64,000 nucleotides of DNA. Origin: Niastella soli (GTDB lineage Bacteria > Bacteroidota > Bacteroidia > Chitinophagales > Chitinophagaceae). The stretch covers positions 620,001 to 684,000 of the forward strand of contig NZ_JAGHKO010000005.1 of NCBI RefSeq assembly GCF_017742245.1. The letters are read 5' to 3'. Below, one piece after another: positions 28,747 to 38,400 of this stretch. Positions within the stretch are counted from its first letter, which is position 1. Each line of letters opens with the position of its first letter. The position numbers were made by a program, and so were the translations under genes. The notes below the pieces were generated by a model that did no database searches, had not been told where the DNA came from, and was given only the letters and a program-made list of their open reading frames with translations.

Positions 28747-31700
28747 ATGAGAAAATTCACGAGGCTATTACTCGCAGTAGTTCTTATGTTAGGGGGCATG
28801 TATGCAACCGCGCAGGATAAAACGATATCCGGTGTGGTAACTGATGCCGATGACAACGCACCTGTTCCCGGTGTATCGGTCACTATCAAGGGTACCAACA
28901 GGGGTACTACCACCGATACCAAGGGTGCATTTACCATTAGAGTACAAAAAGGCGAGGTCCTGCTCATTTCCTCCGTAGGATATGAAGGCAGAGAGATGAA
29001 GGTTGGCGATGGCGCTACCATTTCGGTTAAAATTAAAAACTCCCAGAAGCAAATGGGGGAGGTAATTGTAACTGCAATGGATATTAAGAGAAACCCACGC
29101 GAACTGGGTTATTCAACACAAACAGTAAAGGGCTCCGACATTCAGCAAACACAGCGCGAAAACTTTATTAACAGTTTGCAGGGTCGCGTAGCCGGTTTAA
29201 CAGTTACACCTACCGGTGGTACTGCCGGTGCATCGGCCAGCATTGTGTTACGCGGTTTCAACACCCTTTCTGGTACTAACCAGCCGCTGTTTATTGTAGA
29301 TGGTATTCTTATAGATAACCAAACCCTGAACCAGAACTCTTATGGTGGTTCAGGCGTTGGTCTGGCATCGGACCTGCCTAACCGCAATAGCGACTATACC
29401 AATCGTATTGCGGACATAAACCCCAACGACATTGAATCGGTTACGGTTTTAAAAGGACCAGAAGCAACGGCGTTGTATGGTAGCCAGGCAAGTTCAGGCG
29501 CCATTGTGATCACTACCAAAAAGGCAAATGCTGCCGGAAAGCTGATCGTTAATTACGATAACAACTTTCGTTTTCAGAAAGTGACCCGTTTTGTAGAACT
29601 CGACAACCGGTGGGGACCTGGCGCGAATGGGGTGCCAACAGCGCCGCCATTGTCTGGTCAGTTCACCAGCTTCGGCCCGGCATGGCCTTCTGATACCAAA
29701 TTATACGATAATATTCACCATTTCTTTCGTACGGGGTTTACGCAAACGCATAATATCGGGGTTGATTTTGGAACTAAGAAATCTGGGTTCCGTTTTTCTG
29801 GTACCTACCTGGATAATGATGGAACGGTGCCGTTCAATACCTATAAAAAATACAATTTAAAGCTGTCGAACAATACGAAGATCGGTAAGTTCATTACCAT
29901 CAATCCTACGATCGCTTATGTCAATTCCGACAACGTAAAACCAATAAAAGGCGCCAATGGATACCTGATGGACCTGTACTCCTGGCCCGCCAATAACGAC
30001 ATTACCAACTACCAGGATAAACAGGGTAATAAACTGTTGCTTTTTAACAGCAATTACAATGTGGATTATGATAACCCGATCTGGAGCGCAAAGAATAATA
30101 AAAGCGGTGATAAGAACAGCCGCTGGATAGCTACCATGGGCATCGATATCACTCCTTTTGAGTGGTTGACACTATCGGGCCGGTTTGGGTACGATACCTA
30201 TAAGCAGGATGGTTATTTGTTTACCCATCCCATGTCGTACCTGCTAAGCGCCTCTACCGGCGGTTCACTGGATAATTATTACAGAACCTATGAAGGGTAC
30301 AACCACACTATTACTGCTTCGGCCAAGAAAAAGTTTGGCGATTTCAGCACCCGGTTAATGGTAGGGACCATGTGGGAGGATTTTGAGACCCGTGCGTATG
30401 GAGTTACCGGCTCGCGGCTTAAAGATTCAACCAGCACTGATAGCAGTAATACAACAGAAAGTACCCGTACGCGGTTACTCCAGAATTATTTTGGTAAGCC
30501 CAATAGGAATATATTAAGAGAGCTGGCTTATTTCACCGAAGCGTCCATTGGCTGGAAAGACCTGATCTACTTAACCGCATCTTATCGTTTTGAGAATGCC
30601 TCTCCGCTTCCCAATAAAAACAATAAATACAGTTATCCAGGCGCCAGCATGAGTATGATCCTGTCGGATATCTTCCCCAAGATCAAAGGAAAGGTGCTGG
30701 ATTTCGCCAAATTGAGAGCGTCACTGGCCAGCACGGCCCGGTTGAATGATCCTTATTCCAACCAGAGTTATTTTGTGAATAACTATAGTAGTACAGTATT
30801 AAATCCAACTTATACGTACGGATATATAAAGGCCAACCCTGATCTGGAGCCTGAAAGACAAAAGACCTATGAGATCGGTACTGAACTCAGGTTCCTGAAC
30901 AACGCCATTACCCTGGAAGCGGCATATTATAATACCCTTTGTACCAATCAGATCGTACAGCAATTCAGGGCCAGCTATGCCACCGGGGCCGTGTTGAATA
31001 CAGGCAATGCGGGTTCACTGCGTAACCAGGGGGTAGAATTATCACTGAACATTACACCGATCCGGAAAAGCGATTTTAACTGGAATGTAAGTTTCAACTT
31101 CAACCACATGTGGAGCAAGGTGCTGACGCTGCCTGACGCTATTGGTAAAGACAACGATTTTTATCAGTCAGACAACCTGTTCAGTGCAAGAGGTGGTTTG
31201 GTGCGCGGTCATCAAACTGGTACCATTACGGGTTCTACCTATGTAAGAAACAACAAGGGGCAAATTGTGGTGAGTCCGAACAACGGAGTGCCTGAAATTG
31301 ATGCCAACTTTAAGATCATCGGCGACCGTACGCCCGACTTCACGCTGGGAACGTTAAATTCTTTCAGGTATAAGAACTGGAACTTCAGCTTCCTGTGGGA
31401 CCTGAAAGTGGGCGGCGATATTTACAACCTGGCCGACCAGGTACAGACCGTTTTGGGTAAAACAAAAAGAACTTCTGACAGAACAACGCCACGTGTTGTA
31501 AACGGCGTACTGGATGATGGTTTACAAAATACCGATAACCCAACACCGAATAACATTGTAGTGGTTCCTTATTATTTGAATACTTATTACACCATGCCTA
31601 ATGAAGAATACATTTCGCATAATGTAAACTGGCTGAAGTTGAGAGATGTAACACTGAGCTATCTCTTGCCAGAGAAAGTTTCACATGTAATAAAAGGTAT

Positions 31701-31881
31701 GAAATCATTAAGTGTGTTTGTAACTGGTAACGATCTGGTGCTGTTCACCAACTATGAAGGCGCCGATCCGTCGGTAATTGCCAATAACCCTGGTTCTGTG
31801 GGTGTAGGTTCTTATGGTTTCGATTATGGCAGCCCGGCCACACCGGTTAGTGTAAGCTTTGGATTACGTGCCCGTTTTTAA
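28747..31881 (+). CDS. SusC/RagA family TonB-linked outer membrane protein
   Basis: The 1044-aa protein has a signal peptide (~1-23), a CarboxypepD-regulatory-like domain (~26-100; ISGVVTDADDNAPVPGVSVT), a plug domain (~115-225; LQGRVAGLTVTPTGGTAGAS, LRGFNTLSGTNQPLFIVDGI, VLKGPEATALYGSQASSGAI) and a C-terminal beta-barrel ending in a terminal aromatic residue (VSFGLRARF). These are the signatures of SusC. It works with the SusD lipoprotein encoded 37 bases downstream to import an oligomer across the outer membrane, powered by TonB. The substrate is unknown; no polysaccharide-degrading enzyme sits next to it. Confidence 0.95.
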   Translation: MRKFTRLLLAVVLMLGGMYATAQDKTISGVVTDADDNAPVPGVSVTIKGTNRGTTTDTKGAFTIRVQKGEVLLISSVGYEGREMKVGDGATISVKIKNSQKQMGEVIVTAMDIKRNPRELGYSTQTVKGSDIQQTQRENFINSLQGRVAGLTVTPTGGTAGASASIVLRGFNTLSGTNQPLFIVDGILIDNQTLNQNSYGGSGVGLASDLPNRNSDYTNRIADINPNDIESVTVLKGPEATALYGSQASSGAIVITTKKANAAGKLIVNYDNNFRFQKVTRFVELDNRWGPGANGVPTAPPLSGQFTSFGPAWPSDTKLYDNIHHFFRTGFTQTHNIGVDFGTKKSGFRFSGTYLDNDGTVPFNTYKKYNLKLSNNTKIGKFITINPTIAYVNSDNVKPIKGANGYLMDLYSWPANNDITNYQDKQGNKLLLFNSNYNVDYDNPIWSAKNNKSGDKNSRWIATMGIDITPFEWLTLSGRFGYDTYKQDGYLFTHPMSYLLSASTGGSLDNYYRTYEGYNHTITASAKKKFGDFSTRLMVGTMWEDFETRAYGVTGSRLKDSTSTDSSNTTESTRTRLLQNYFGKPNRNILRELAYFTEASIGWKDLIYLTASYRFENASPLPNKNNKYSYPGASMSMILSDIFPKIKGKVLDFAKLRASLASTARLNDPYSNQSYFVNNYSSTVLNPTYTYGYIKANPDLEPERQKTYEIGTELRFLNNAITLEAAYYNTLCTNQIVQQFRASYATGAVLNTGNAGSLRNQGVELSLNITPIRKSDFNWNVSFNFNHMWSKVLTLPDAIGKDNDFYQSDNLFSARGGLVRGHQTGTITGSTYVRNNKGQIVVSPNNGVPEIDANFKIIGDRTPDFTLGTLNSFRYKNWNFSFLWDLKVGGDIYNLADQVQTVLGKTKRTSDRTTPRVVNGVLDDGLQNTDNPTPNNIVVVPYYLNTYYTMPNEEYISHNVNWLKLRDVTLSYLLPEKVSHVIKGMKSLSVFVTGNDLVLFTNYEGADPSVIANNPGSVGVGSYGFDYGSPATPVSVSFGLRARF

Positions 31882-31918
31882 TCTGTGACATTACCAATGC
31901 AAAATTCAAATTCTTTTT

Positions 31919-33580
31919 ATGCGACATAAATTTTTAACTACCATATTTACCCTCACAATTGGTGCGATTTGTATGCAGGGATGCAGCAAGAAAATTGATG
32001 AGGCCTATCTGAATCCCAATGCACCGATAAGGGTGCCTGTTGAAACGATACTACCCGGGGTGATCGGCGGGTTTACCTTTTTCTATTCAGCCAATGGGAC
32101 CGGGTATGGCGTGCAGCAGGATGCAACGTTAATAGGGCGTTACGTGCAATACTTCGGCATCCAGACCGATCTGGATAACTATGGTGAAATGGGCGGCGTG
32201 ACCGGCGCCAGCGACGTTACCGGTTCTATTTGGGCCGCTGTATACTACGGACATGGAAAAAATGTAAACAAGATCATTGAGTGGGGTACTGAAGAGGAGA
32301 AATGGGATTATGTTGGGGCTGCCTGGGCCATCAGGGCCTGGGGCTGGCTGGAACTGACCAATGAGTACAACGATGGAATTTTAAGTGAAGCCTGGGATGA
32401 AAGACTAACGCAATTCCATTACGACCAACCAGCTGATTTTTATGATAGCTGCCGGGCCGTTTGTTACAGATCACTTAGTTTCTTAAGCAGGACCGATGGT
32501 AAATCAAACAAGGAAAATTTTGCGCAGGGAGATGCCTATTTTCTGGGCGGCGATGTTACCAAGTGGAAAAAATTCGTGTATGGTTTGCTGGCCCGTTCTT
32601 ACATTAACCTCAGCGCCAAAAATATGTTTGCGGCCAATAATTATGCCTTTGCCGATTCAGCCGCTAAATATGCTGACCTGGCCATGACTACCAATGACGA
32701 CAATGCGTATGTAAAAGTATCAGGTGGTTTACAAAGCCAGACGCTTAACTATTTTGGTCCGTTCCGTGCCAATTTGGGGGCGTACAGACAGTGTGCTTAT
32801 ATAGCCGATCTGATGAGCGGCCGTAACACCACTGCGTTCAATGGGGTAAGTGATCCCAGGGCCTGGTATATGCTGCGCGAGAACAACTCAGGTACCTTTC
32901 AGGGCTTTTTGCCCTGGAGAGGCAGCAATACGCCCGGGTTGAATTCAAGCCAGTATCCTTTAAATTTCTGGGGACATGCTACCTATAATTCAACCGCATC
33001 GCCAACCGCAGATACCAGCCGATACATCTGGCAGAATACCAGCCCCTGGCCCATGATGACGGCCTCGGAAATGCAGTTTGTAAAAGCAGAAGCGTTGTAT
33101 AGAAAAGGTGATAAGTCTGGCGCGCTGGCAGCTTATAAAAACGCCATCAGCCTTGATTTCGACATGCTGACTACCGTTTATCCGCAACATATTCCGTCAG
33201 CCAATGTAATTACGCAAACAGTTAAGGATGCTTATATGAATAACCCGGCCGTTGTGCCCGTGTCAGCAAATGACCTTACACTCACGCATATTATGTTGCA
33301 GAAATACATTGCCCTGTATGTTTGGGGAATACATCAGACCTGGGTGGATATGCGTAAATTCCATTACACGGATCTTGACCCGGTAACCGGCAAACAGGTG
33401 TATGCTGATTTTACGCCACCTTCCGGACAATACCTGGTAGCTACCAACAAAGGTAAATTCGTGTATCGTTGTAAACCAAGGTACAATTCAGAGTACCTGT
33501 ATAATGTGCCTGAATTGACCAGGATCGGAGCCTTTGACCAGGATTATGTTACCAAAGAATGCTGGTTCTCACAAAAATAA
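31919..33580 (+). CDS. SusD/RagB family (SusD-like) nutrient-binding lipoprotein
   Basis: A 553-aa lipoprotein with a signal ending at a lipobox cysteine (ICMQGC, Cys22). The N-terminal KIDEAYLNPNAPIRVP and the helical body with WAIRAWGWLELTNEYND (TPR-like segment), ARSYINLSAKN and EMQFVKAEALYRKGDKSGAL are typical of the SusD-like group with AYLNPN signatures. It would sit as the lid of the SusC transporter encoded just upstream. The C-terminus YNVPELTRIGA...KECWFSQK is also standard for this group. Confidence 0.92.
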   Translation: MRHKFLTTIFTLTIGAICMQGCSKKIDEAYLNPNAPIRVPVETILPGVIGGFTFFYSANGTGYGVQQDATLIGRYVQYFGIQTDLDNYGEMGGVTGASDVTGSIWAAVYYGHGKNVNKIIEWGTEEEKWDYVGAAWAIRAWGWLELTNEYNDGILSEAWDERLTQFHYDQPADFYDSCRAVCYRSLSFLSRTDGKSNKENFAQGDAYFLGGDVTKWKKFVYGLLARSYINLSAKNMFAANNYAFADSAAKYADLAMTTNDDNAYVKVSGGLQSQTLNYFGPFRANLGAYRQCAYIADLMSGRNTTAFNGVSDPRAWYMLRENNSGTFQGFLPWRGSNTPGLNSSQYPLNFWGHATYNSTASPTADTSRYIWQNTSPWPMMTASEMQFVKAEALYRKGDKSGALAAYKNAISLDFDMLTTVYPQHIPSANVITQTVKDAYMNNPAVVPVSANDLTLTHIMLQKYIALYVWGIHQTWVDMRKFHYTDLDPVTGKQVYADFTPPSGQYLVATNKGKFVYRCKPRYNSEYLYNVPELTRIGAFDQDYVTKECWFSQK

Positions 33581-33634
33581 TTTTAAACTGAACGTATCAC
33601 AATGGATGCTTCCAGTAACAATAAAAAAATCGAG

Positions 33635-34453
33635 ATGAGAAAAAATATAATGGCTGTTACGGCTACGGCGCTGGTGATGACTTTTATTGCACTTGTTTCG
33701 TGCAATCGTGATTATGAAGCCGCGGCCCCTTATCAAACACCTGCCGGAACAGCGTATCTGCGTGTTGTTCATGCAGCACCCAATTTTAGCACTTTATTTG
33801 GCAGTGTAAGAGTGAGAGATTCAATTAATATATTGGTGGGTGGCACTAAAATATCTGGCTTTTTGTCCGGTGGCAATCCCTATATGAGTTATGGGTCCAT
33901 TTATCCATTAGGTTCAACCCTGTATGGATATGTTTCGGTGCCCGCAGGTGAACAGGAAATTAAATTAACGACTGGGGTAACCAATCCTGATTCTATAACT
34001 CTTAAAACGTTCTCTAAGGTACTGGCACCCGATACCTATTATTCTTTTTTGATAACCGATTCAATTAATAGTCAAAGGGACGCTGCCCAGATCTTTGTGA
34101 AGGATTCTTTAACCACGCCAACGATCGGCTACTTTAATTTGCGTTTCATACATGCTGTATTAGAAGATGCAACCGTAAAAACGGTTGATACCATCGATGT
34201 GTTCTCAACCCGTAACAACCGGAACATTTATTCCAAAATTACTCCGGGTACTGTTACTACTTTTTCACAGTTCGCTTATAACTCGCAGTTAAACGATACC
34301 TTATATGTGCGCCGAGTAAGAAGCACTACTAATCTGGCTACACTTAATAATGTGGCTTTTGGTAATCAGCGAACCTATACCCTGTACTTTCAGGGCGATG
34401 GCACGCTAACCACCGGAAAAGTGAAAAGTTTGGCAACCTACGTACACAAGTAG
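33635..34453 (+). CDS. DUF4397 domain lipoprotein
   Basis: ATG 33635 is preferred over 33602, because MRKNIMAVTATALVMTFIALVSC is a clean lipoprotein signal with Cys23. The body contains the DUF4397 pattern (AYLRVVHAAPNFSTLFGSVRV, NLRFIHAVLEDAT, and a beta-rich Ig-like arrangement). The 272-aa product is probably a surface lipoprotein of the SusC/SusD operon, following SusD by 54 bases, and may help bind or process the substrate. The gene ends before a bidirectional terminator. Confidence 0.85.
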   Translation: MRKNIMAVTATALVMTFIALVSCNRDYEAAAPYQTPAGTAYLRVVHAAPNFSTLFGSVRVRDSINILVGGTKISGFLSGGNPYMSYGSIYPLGSTLYGYVSVPAGEQEIKLTTGVTNPDSITLKTFSKVLAPDTYYSFLITDSINSQRDAAQIFVKDSLTTPTIGYFNLRFIHAVLEDATVKTVDTIDVFSTRNNRNIYSKITPGTVTTFSQFAYNSQLNDTLYVRRVRSTTNLATLNNVAFGNQRTYTLYFQGDGTLTTGKVKSLATYVHK

Positions 34454-34478
34454 TAAGAACGAATACAGTTTTTTGAGT

Positions 34479-34506
34479 CCTCCCGATGCATCGGGAGGAC
34501 TTTTTT
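34479..34506. terminator. Bidirectional terminator with 20-bp perfect palindrome
   Basis: CCTCCCGATGCATCGGGAGG (34479-34498) is a perfect palindrome followed by ACTTTTTTATT, with T and A tracts upstream. It separates the convergent DUF4397 gene and the GNAT gene. The same 20-bp palindrome occurs at 26763-26782. Confidence 0.75.
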
Positions 34507-34507
34507 A

Positions 34508-34981
34508 TTATAATATCTTTTCCATAAAAAGAGCACCAGGTATGGGGTTGAACCGATAAGGCTCAATAGGGTAGAACCCGGCAGCTGTATATAATTTGAT
34601 GGCCGCCTGCATTTCAGGGACCGTGTCGAGGCGGATGGAATGATAACCTAAGCGCCGCGCTTCCTCCAACGATTGTTGTAGTAATCGCTGACCCAGCTGA
34701 TGGCCGCGATAGTTGGGGTCGACAAACATTCTTTTCAGTTCGGAGATCTGACTGTCGATCTTTCGAACACCCGCGCAGGCAATGGCTTTATCGCCGTCAT
34801 ATGCCAGCAACAATACACCCGATGGTTCATTGTATTCAAGGTGAATTTCTTCCAGCTCCCTGTCCACATCCTGAAAGTTCAGTTCAAAATGGAGGGATTT
34901 AATGTATTGAAGAAAAAGTTGCTTTCCATTTTCAAAGTCTGTAGTGGTAGTTGCTTTTTTTATTATAAGACCGCTGCTCAT
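34508..34981 (-). CDS. GNAT family N-acetyltransferase
   Basis: ATG 34981 (MSSGLIIKKATTTTDFENG) gives 157 aa and fits the family; an upstream in-frame start would add 32 unrelated residues that overlap the next gene. The acetyl-CoA-binding motif A is clear: LKRMFVDPNYRGHQLGQRLL, with R/Q-G-x-G/Q-x-L. Motif B follows (SIRLDTVPEMQAAIKLYTAAGFYPIEPY). The substrate is unknown. It is encoded after a small membrane protein on the same strand. Confidence 0.9.
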   Translation of the reverse strand: MSSGLIIKKATTTTDFENGKQLFLQYIKSLHFELNFQDVDRELEEIHLEYNEPSGVLLLAYDGDKAIACAGVRKIDSQISELKRMFVDPNYRGHQLGQRLLQQSLEEARRLGYHSIRLDTVPEMQAAIKLYTAAGFYPIEPYRFNPIPGALFMEKIL

Positions 34982-35043
34982 GGCGCAAAGGTAGCATCCT
35001 GCGCCCTGTAAAAATTGGTGCAGATGGGAGAGAATGGGGTAGA

Positions 35044-35514
35044 TCAGTTCGTTTTTCTTTGAGGAAAGGCCCAGCAAATAACAAAATAGAGTGCAGTAAA
35101 CCCCAGGGAAGAATACTTGTTTAAATTGCTATAGTAAAATGTCGACCAACTGGATGGTAGGTAGTCTTTATAAAATGAGGTAATAAAAACAAATACTGTT
35201 TCTATATTGGTAAGTATAAGAAGTAACAATACCGAAACAATAGTAGCAGCTATTTTTATTCTGAATTTTTTTATAATAAAACATAACTGGAAAAGGAAGC
35301 CCAATAATACGGTGCAAAGGATAAAGAAAAGGGTATCGGTAAAAAAGGAATATACCAGATTTCCCAATAATACAGCCAGTATTAGTGTGTTTGATATGTT
35401 CAGAAAACCCGTTCTATGGTTACGGGCTTTTTGACTTACCAGTAACAATAAAAGAAAGATGATCGTTGAATACACATAGCCAGTTATGATTTTGTCGAGG
35501 AACCAGTTAAGCAT
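35044..35514 (-). CDS. Small multi-pass membrane protein, unknown family
   Basis: Starting at 35514 (MLNWFLDKIITGYVYSTIIF) the product has about 156 aa and four to five hydrophobic segments (YVYSTIIFLLLLLV, TLILAVLLGNLVYSF, LFFILCTVLLGFLFQLCF, IVSVLLLLILTNIETVFVFI, LGFTALYFVICWAF). I do not recognise the family. The gene is AT-rich and lies immediately upstream of the GNAT gene on the same strand, so they may be cotranscribed. Confidence 0.6.
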   Translation of the reverse strand: MLNWFLDKIITGYVYSTIIFLLLLLVSQKARNHRTGFLNISNTLILAVLLGNLVYSFFTDTLFFILCTVLLGFLFQLCFIIKKFRIKIAATIVSVLLLLILTNIETVFVFITSFYKDYLPSSWSTFYYSNLNKYSSLGFTALYFVICWAFPQRKTN

Positions 35515-35606
35515 AGGGGTAGAATATCTGGGACAATGATAGTAAATCAATGTACAAATACAAAGAAATCGGGGCTTTGAGCGCTATAAGAAAGTATTAA
35601 TGGTTC

Positions 35607-36452
35607 TTACCCGGTGGCTACCGCCTTGCTATTTGCCACTGTAACTATTGCATTGTTCCTTTTTTTCTTCGGCAGTAAGGCAATCCCTAAGGCAATGCCG
35701 CTAAAAGCCAGCGCTTCAAATACACTGGTTATTTCATTGCCTTTTGCCCCATAAGGGTCAGCGATAGCACGGGGGATGTGAAGTATAAGCAGCCAAAGAA
35801 AAAGCATAGCACTAGCCAGTAGGGAAATCTTTCTTCTTTTGATCTTTAAAAAAATAGCTATGCCTGTGCCAATCAGGGCTACACCGGCAAGGTACGTCCA
35901 AAAGGTATGGTCAGGTACCCAGGCTGGTATCAGTGCTGCGGCAAACTCTGTATAGAAGAAGTGAGTGATCCCAAACAAAAAGAGGGTAGTGGCAAAGAAG
36001 AATTTTCCAAGCGGGATCAGTTTTTCCAGAACCTTATATAGTACATGTTTAGATGTGTCGATAGCCGCACCTGCAACTACCAGGGCGCCGCCAGCAAGTG
36101 CTAGTTCTTTAAGCGGGTCTATCCATAAGAACAGATGCGATGATGGGGTAGGTTGAATAAATAAAACATAAGGACATTGTATGAATACCAGGCAGAACAA
36201 CAGAAAACCCGCCAGGAGCAAGGAAATGGTTTTGGTGTTTCTTCCCGCCAGGATCAAAGCGCCAGCTACGGTAATAGCAGCTCCAATTATATAAGCAAGA
36301 ACAGGCGTTTGCAACCATTGGGGCCAGGCCGGCAGCATTACCGGACGAAATTCAGCATAAATGAAATGTTGTGTGCTTATACCGATCATGCCAATGCCAA
36401 AGAAAATGCGTGCCATTTTGGTACATGCAGGGTGTAAATGTGAAGGGATCAT
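35607..36452 (-). CDS. DoxX-like multi-pass membrane protein with internal duplication
   Basis: The 281-aa protein has about eight membrane segments. Its two halves repeat the same pattern: ARIFFGIGMIGISTQHFIYAE...LPAWPQW and FFFATTLFLFGITHFFYTE...IPAWVPD. Both are followed by a YL/YI-GAA/GVA-T/G helix and a basic loop with a hydrophobic segment. Four-helix DoxX proteins carry one such unit, so this looks like a tandem fusion. It is divergent from the AraC gene at 36591. The function is unknown; DoxX-like proteins have been linked to redox balance in some species. Confidence 0.72.
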   Translation of the reverse strand: MIPSHLHPACTKMARIFFGIGMIGISTQHFIYAEFRPVMLPAWPQWLQTPVLAYIIGAAITVAGALILAGRNTKTISLLLAGFLLFCLVFIQCPYVLFIQPTPSSHLFLWIDPLKELALAGGALVVAGAAIDTSKHVLYKVLEKLIPLGKFFFATTLFLFGITHFFYTEFAAALIPAWVPDHTFWTYLAGVALIGTGIAIFLKIKRRKISLLASAMLFLWLLILHIPRAIADPYGAKGNEITSVFEALAFSGIALGIALLPKKKRNNAIVTVANSKAVATG

Positions 36453-36590
36453 GTTGGTTGGTTAAGTATGTTGAATAATACTTATATCATACCCGATACC
36501 TGAAAACAGCTGAGATAAATTTATTAAATAATTGACAGAAAATAGCTATCCTTTAATTTTTGCTACTTTGCATTACAATTTATTCCGCTC

Positions 36591-37385
36591 ATGCAAATAC
36601 GGCCACATCCCGGTTTAGCGCATCTTATCAGACATTACCTGGTGCTGGATGGATCGTCCGCGGTGAACAGTATGCACCGGTTGTTTGCAGATGGCAATAC
36701 CGGAGTTGTTTTTAACCTGGACAGTGCGGCCTTGTGTACAGCGGGGAATAGGCCTGCTCAACATTCCTGCTGGGTATATGGACAGGTAAAAGCCTACCAC
36801 GACCTTTTACTTACCGGAAGTATTAACTGGGTGGTAGCTGTGTTGCAGCCCTATGCTGCGTATCACTTTTGGAAAGTGCCTGCAACGGAATGGTTTAATG
36901 GTTTATTTCCGGCGAATGAAGTGTTAGGCCGGGGAATGGATAGGATCTCAATTGAGTTGGCCAAAGCTAAGGATCTTCTGGCCCGGGTCAAGCTGATAGA
37001 TACCTTCTTTCTACAGGAGATCGATCAAAACCCTTACCCTGATCCCCTGATCATTCAGGCCGTGCAATATATTAATGAGCACGAAGGGAGCTTATCGCTG
37101 GAAGGGCTGACCAAAAACCTTGCAGTGAGTGAGCGAACGCTGGAAAGAAAATTTAACCTGCAGGTAGGCGTTACGCCCAAGCGGTTGGCTGACATTGTAA
37201 GGCTTACCCGCAGTGCAAAAAGAATGCAGCGGTTAGGTGCCCGCCAGTTAACCGGTGTGGCCTATGAAAGCGGCTTTTTTGATCAGGCGCATTTTATAAA
37301 GGAGTTTAAAAAGTATACCGGGATAACCCCGCAGCAATATCATACCCAGGCGCATCCACTTGCCCTGAACTTTCTGCAATTGTAA
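36591..37385 (+). CDS. AraC family transcriptional regulator
   Basis: A 264-aa regulator. The N-terminal domain (MQIRPHPGLAHLIRHYLVLD ... ADGNTGVVFNLDSA) belongs to the DUF6597-type sensor seen in many Bacteroidota AraC proteins. The C-terminal HTH domain shows LEGLTKNLAVSERTLERKF and LTGVAYESGFFDQAHFIKEFKKYTGITPQQY, the two helix-turn-helix units. It begins 138 bases from the divergent DoxX-like gene and ends 52 bases before the nitrilase-family gene, so it likely regulates one or both. Confidence 0.92.
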   Translation: MQIRPHPGLAHLIRHYLVLDGSSAVNSMHRLFADGNTGVVFNLDSAALCTAGNRPAQHSCWVYGQVKAYHDLLLTGSINWVVAVLQPYAAYHFWKVPATEWFNGLFPANEVLGRGMDRISIELAKAKDLLARVKLIDTFFLQEIDQNPYPDPLIIQAVQYINEHEGSLSLEGLTKNLAVSERTLERKFNLQVGVTPKRLADIVRLTRSAKRMQRLGARQLTGVAYESGFFDQAHFIKEFKKYTGITPQQYHTQAHPLALNFLQL

Positions 37386-37437
37386 GAATGTCGGAATTAT
37401 ACAATCTGCCACCAGGGTGTCCTGCTATTTTTGTAGT

Positions 37438-38388
37438 ATGGAACCAATAAAGATCGCTACCGCACAGTTTGAGAATCGCAGTAATGATAAAGCGTATAAC
37501 CTCGGCATGATCCGCCAGCTGGCTGCTGAGGCAAAAGCGCAGGGCGCCCAGGTGATCGCCTTCCATGAGTGCTCCATTACTGGTTATACATTCGCCCGGC
37601 ATCTTGATAAGGATGCACTTACTGCTGTTGCCGAGTTGATCCCGGAAGGGGAGAGTGTGCAGGAGTTAATAGCCATAGCCGCAGCGCTGGACATTGTTAT
37701 TCTGGCGGGGTTGTTTGAAAGAACAGCAGCGGGCACCTTGCACAAGGCCTATGTGTGTGTAGATAAAAACGGGCTGGTGGCTAAATACCGAAAGTTACAT
37801 CCATTTATCAATCCGCATCTTACACCCGGCAATGAATATGTAGTTTTTGATCTGTTGGGTTGGAAGTGCGGGATCCTGATCTGTTATGATAATAACATTA
37901 TTGAAAATGTAAGGGCTACTACGTTATTAGGCGCCGAGATTATTTTTATGCCGCATGTTACCATGTGTACACCCTCCCCACGGCCAGGCGCCGGTTTTGT
38001 AGATCCGCAATTATGGTATAACCGGGAAGAAGATCCTACCTCGCTGCGGGCAGAGTTTGATGGCTTGAAGGGCCGCAGCTGGCTGATGAAATGGTTGCCG
38101 GCCCGCGCCTATGACAATGGGGTATATGTGGTGTTTTCAAACCCAATAGGAATGGATGATGACCAGTTAAAGAATGGGTGTTCCATGATCATCGATCCGT
38201 TTGGGGATGTGATGGCTGAATGCCGGGCGTTGGGAAATGATGTAGCTATTGCAATGGTCACTCCACAAAAATTAACACAGGCCGGCGGAACCAGGTATAA
38301 GCAGGCAAGACGTCCTGAGTTGTATGGGCACATCATAGCGGCACCGCATACCGGTGTACAAAAAGTAGCCTGGTTAAAAGAGGAGTAA
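37438..38388 (+). CDS. Carbon-nitrogen hydrolase (nitrilase superfamily)
   Basis: ATG 37438 gives 316 aa (MEPIKIATAQFENRSNDKAY); the TTG-type start upstream adds seven unlikely residues. All three catalytic residues are seen: E44 (IAFHECS), K119 (YRKLHPF) and C149 (CGILICYDNN). The superfamily hydrolyses nitriles, amides or N-carbamoyl compounds; the exact substrate cannot be told from sequence alone. It follows the AraC gene by 52 bases in the same direction and is probably its target. Confidence 0.92.
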   Translation: MEPIKIATAQFENRSNDKAYNLGMIRQLAAEAKAQGAQVIAFHECSITGYTFARHLDKDALTAVAELIPEGESVQELIAIAAALDIVILAGLFERTAAGTLHKAYVCVDKNGLVAKYRKLHPFINPHLTPGNEYVVFDLLGWKCGILICYDNNIIENVRATTLLGAEIIFMPHVTMCTPSPRPGAGFVDPQLWYNREEDPTSLRAEFDGLKGRSWLMKWLPARAYDNGVYVVFSNPIGMDDDQLKNGCSMIIDPFGDVMAECRALGNDVAIAMVTPQKLTQAGGTRYKQARRPELYGHIIAAPHTGVQKVAWLKEE

Positions 38389-38400
38389 CTAACTGTAGCC

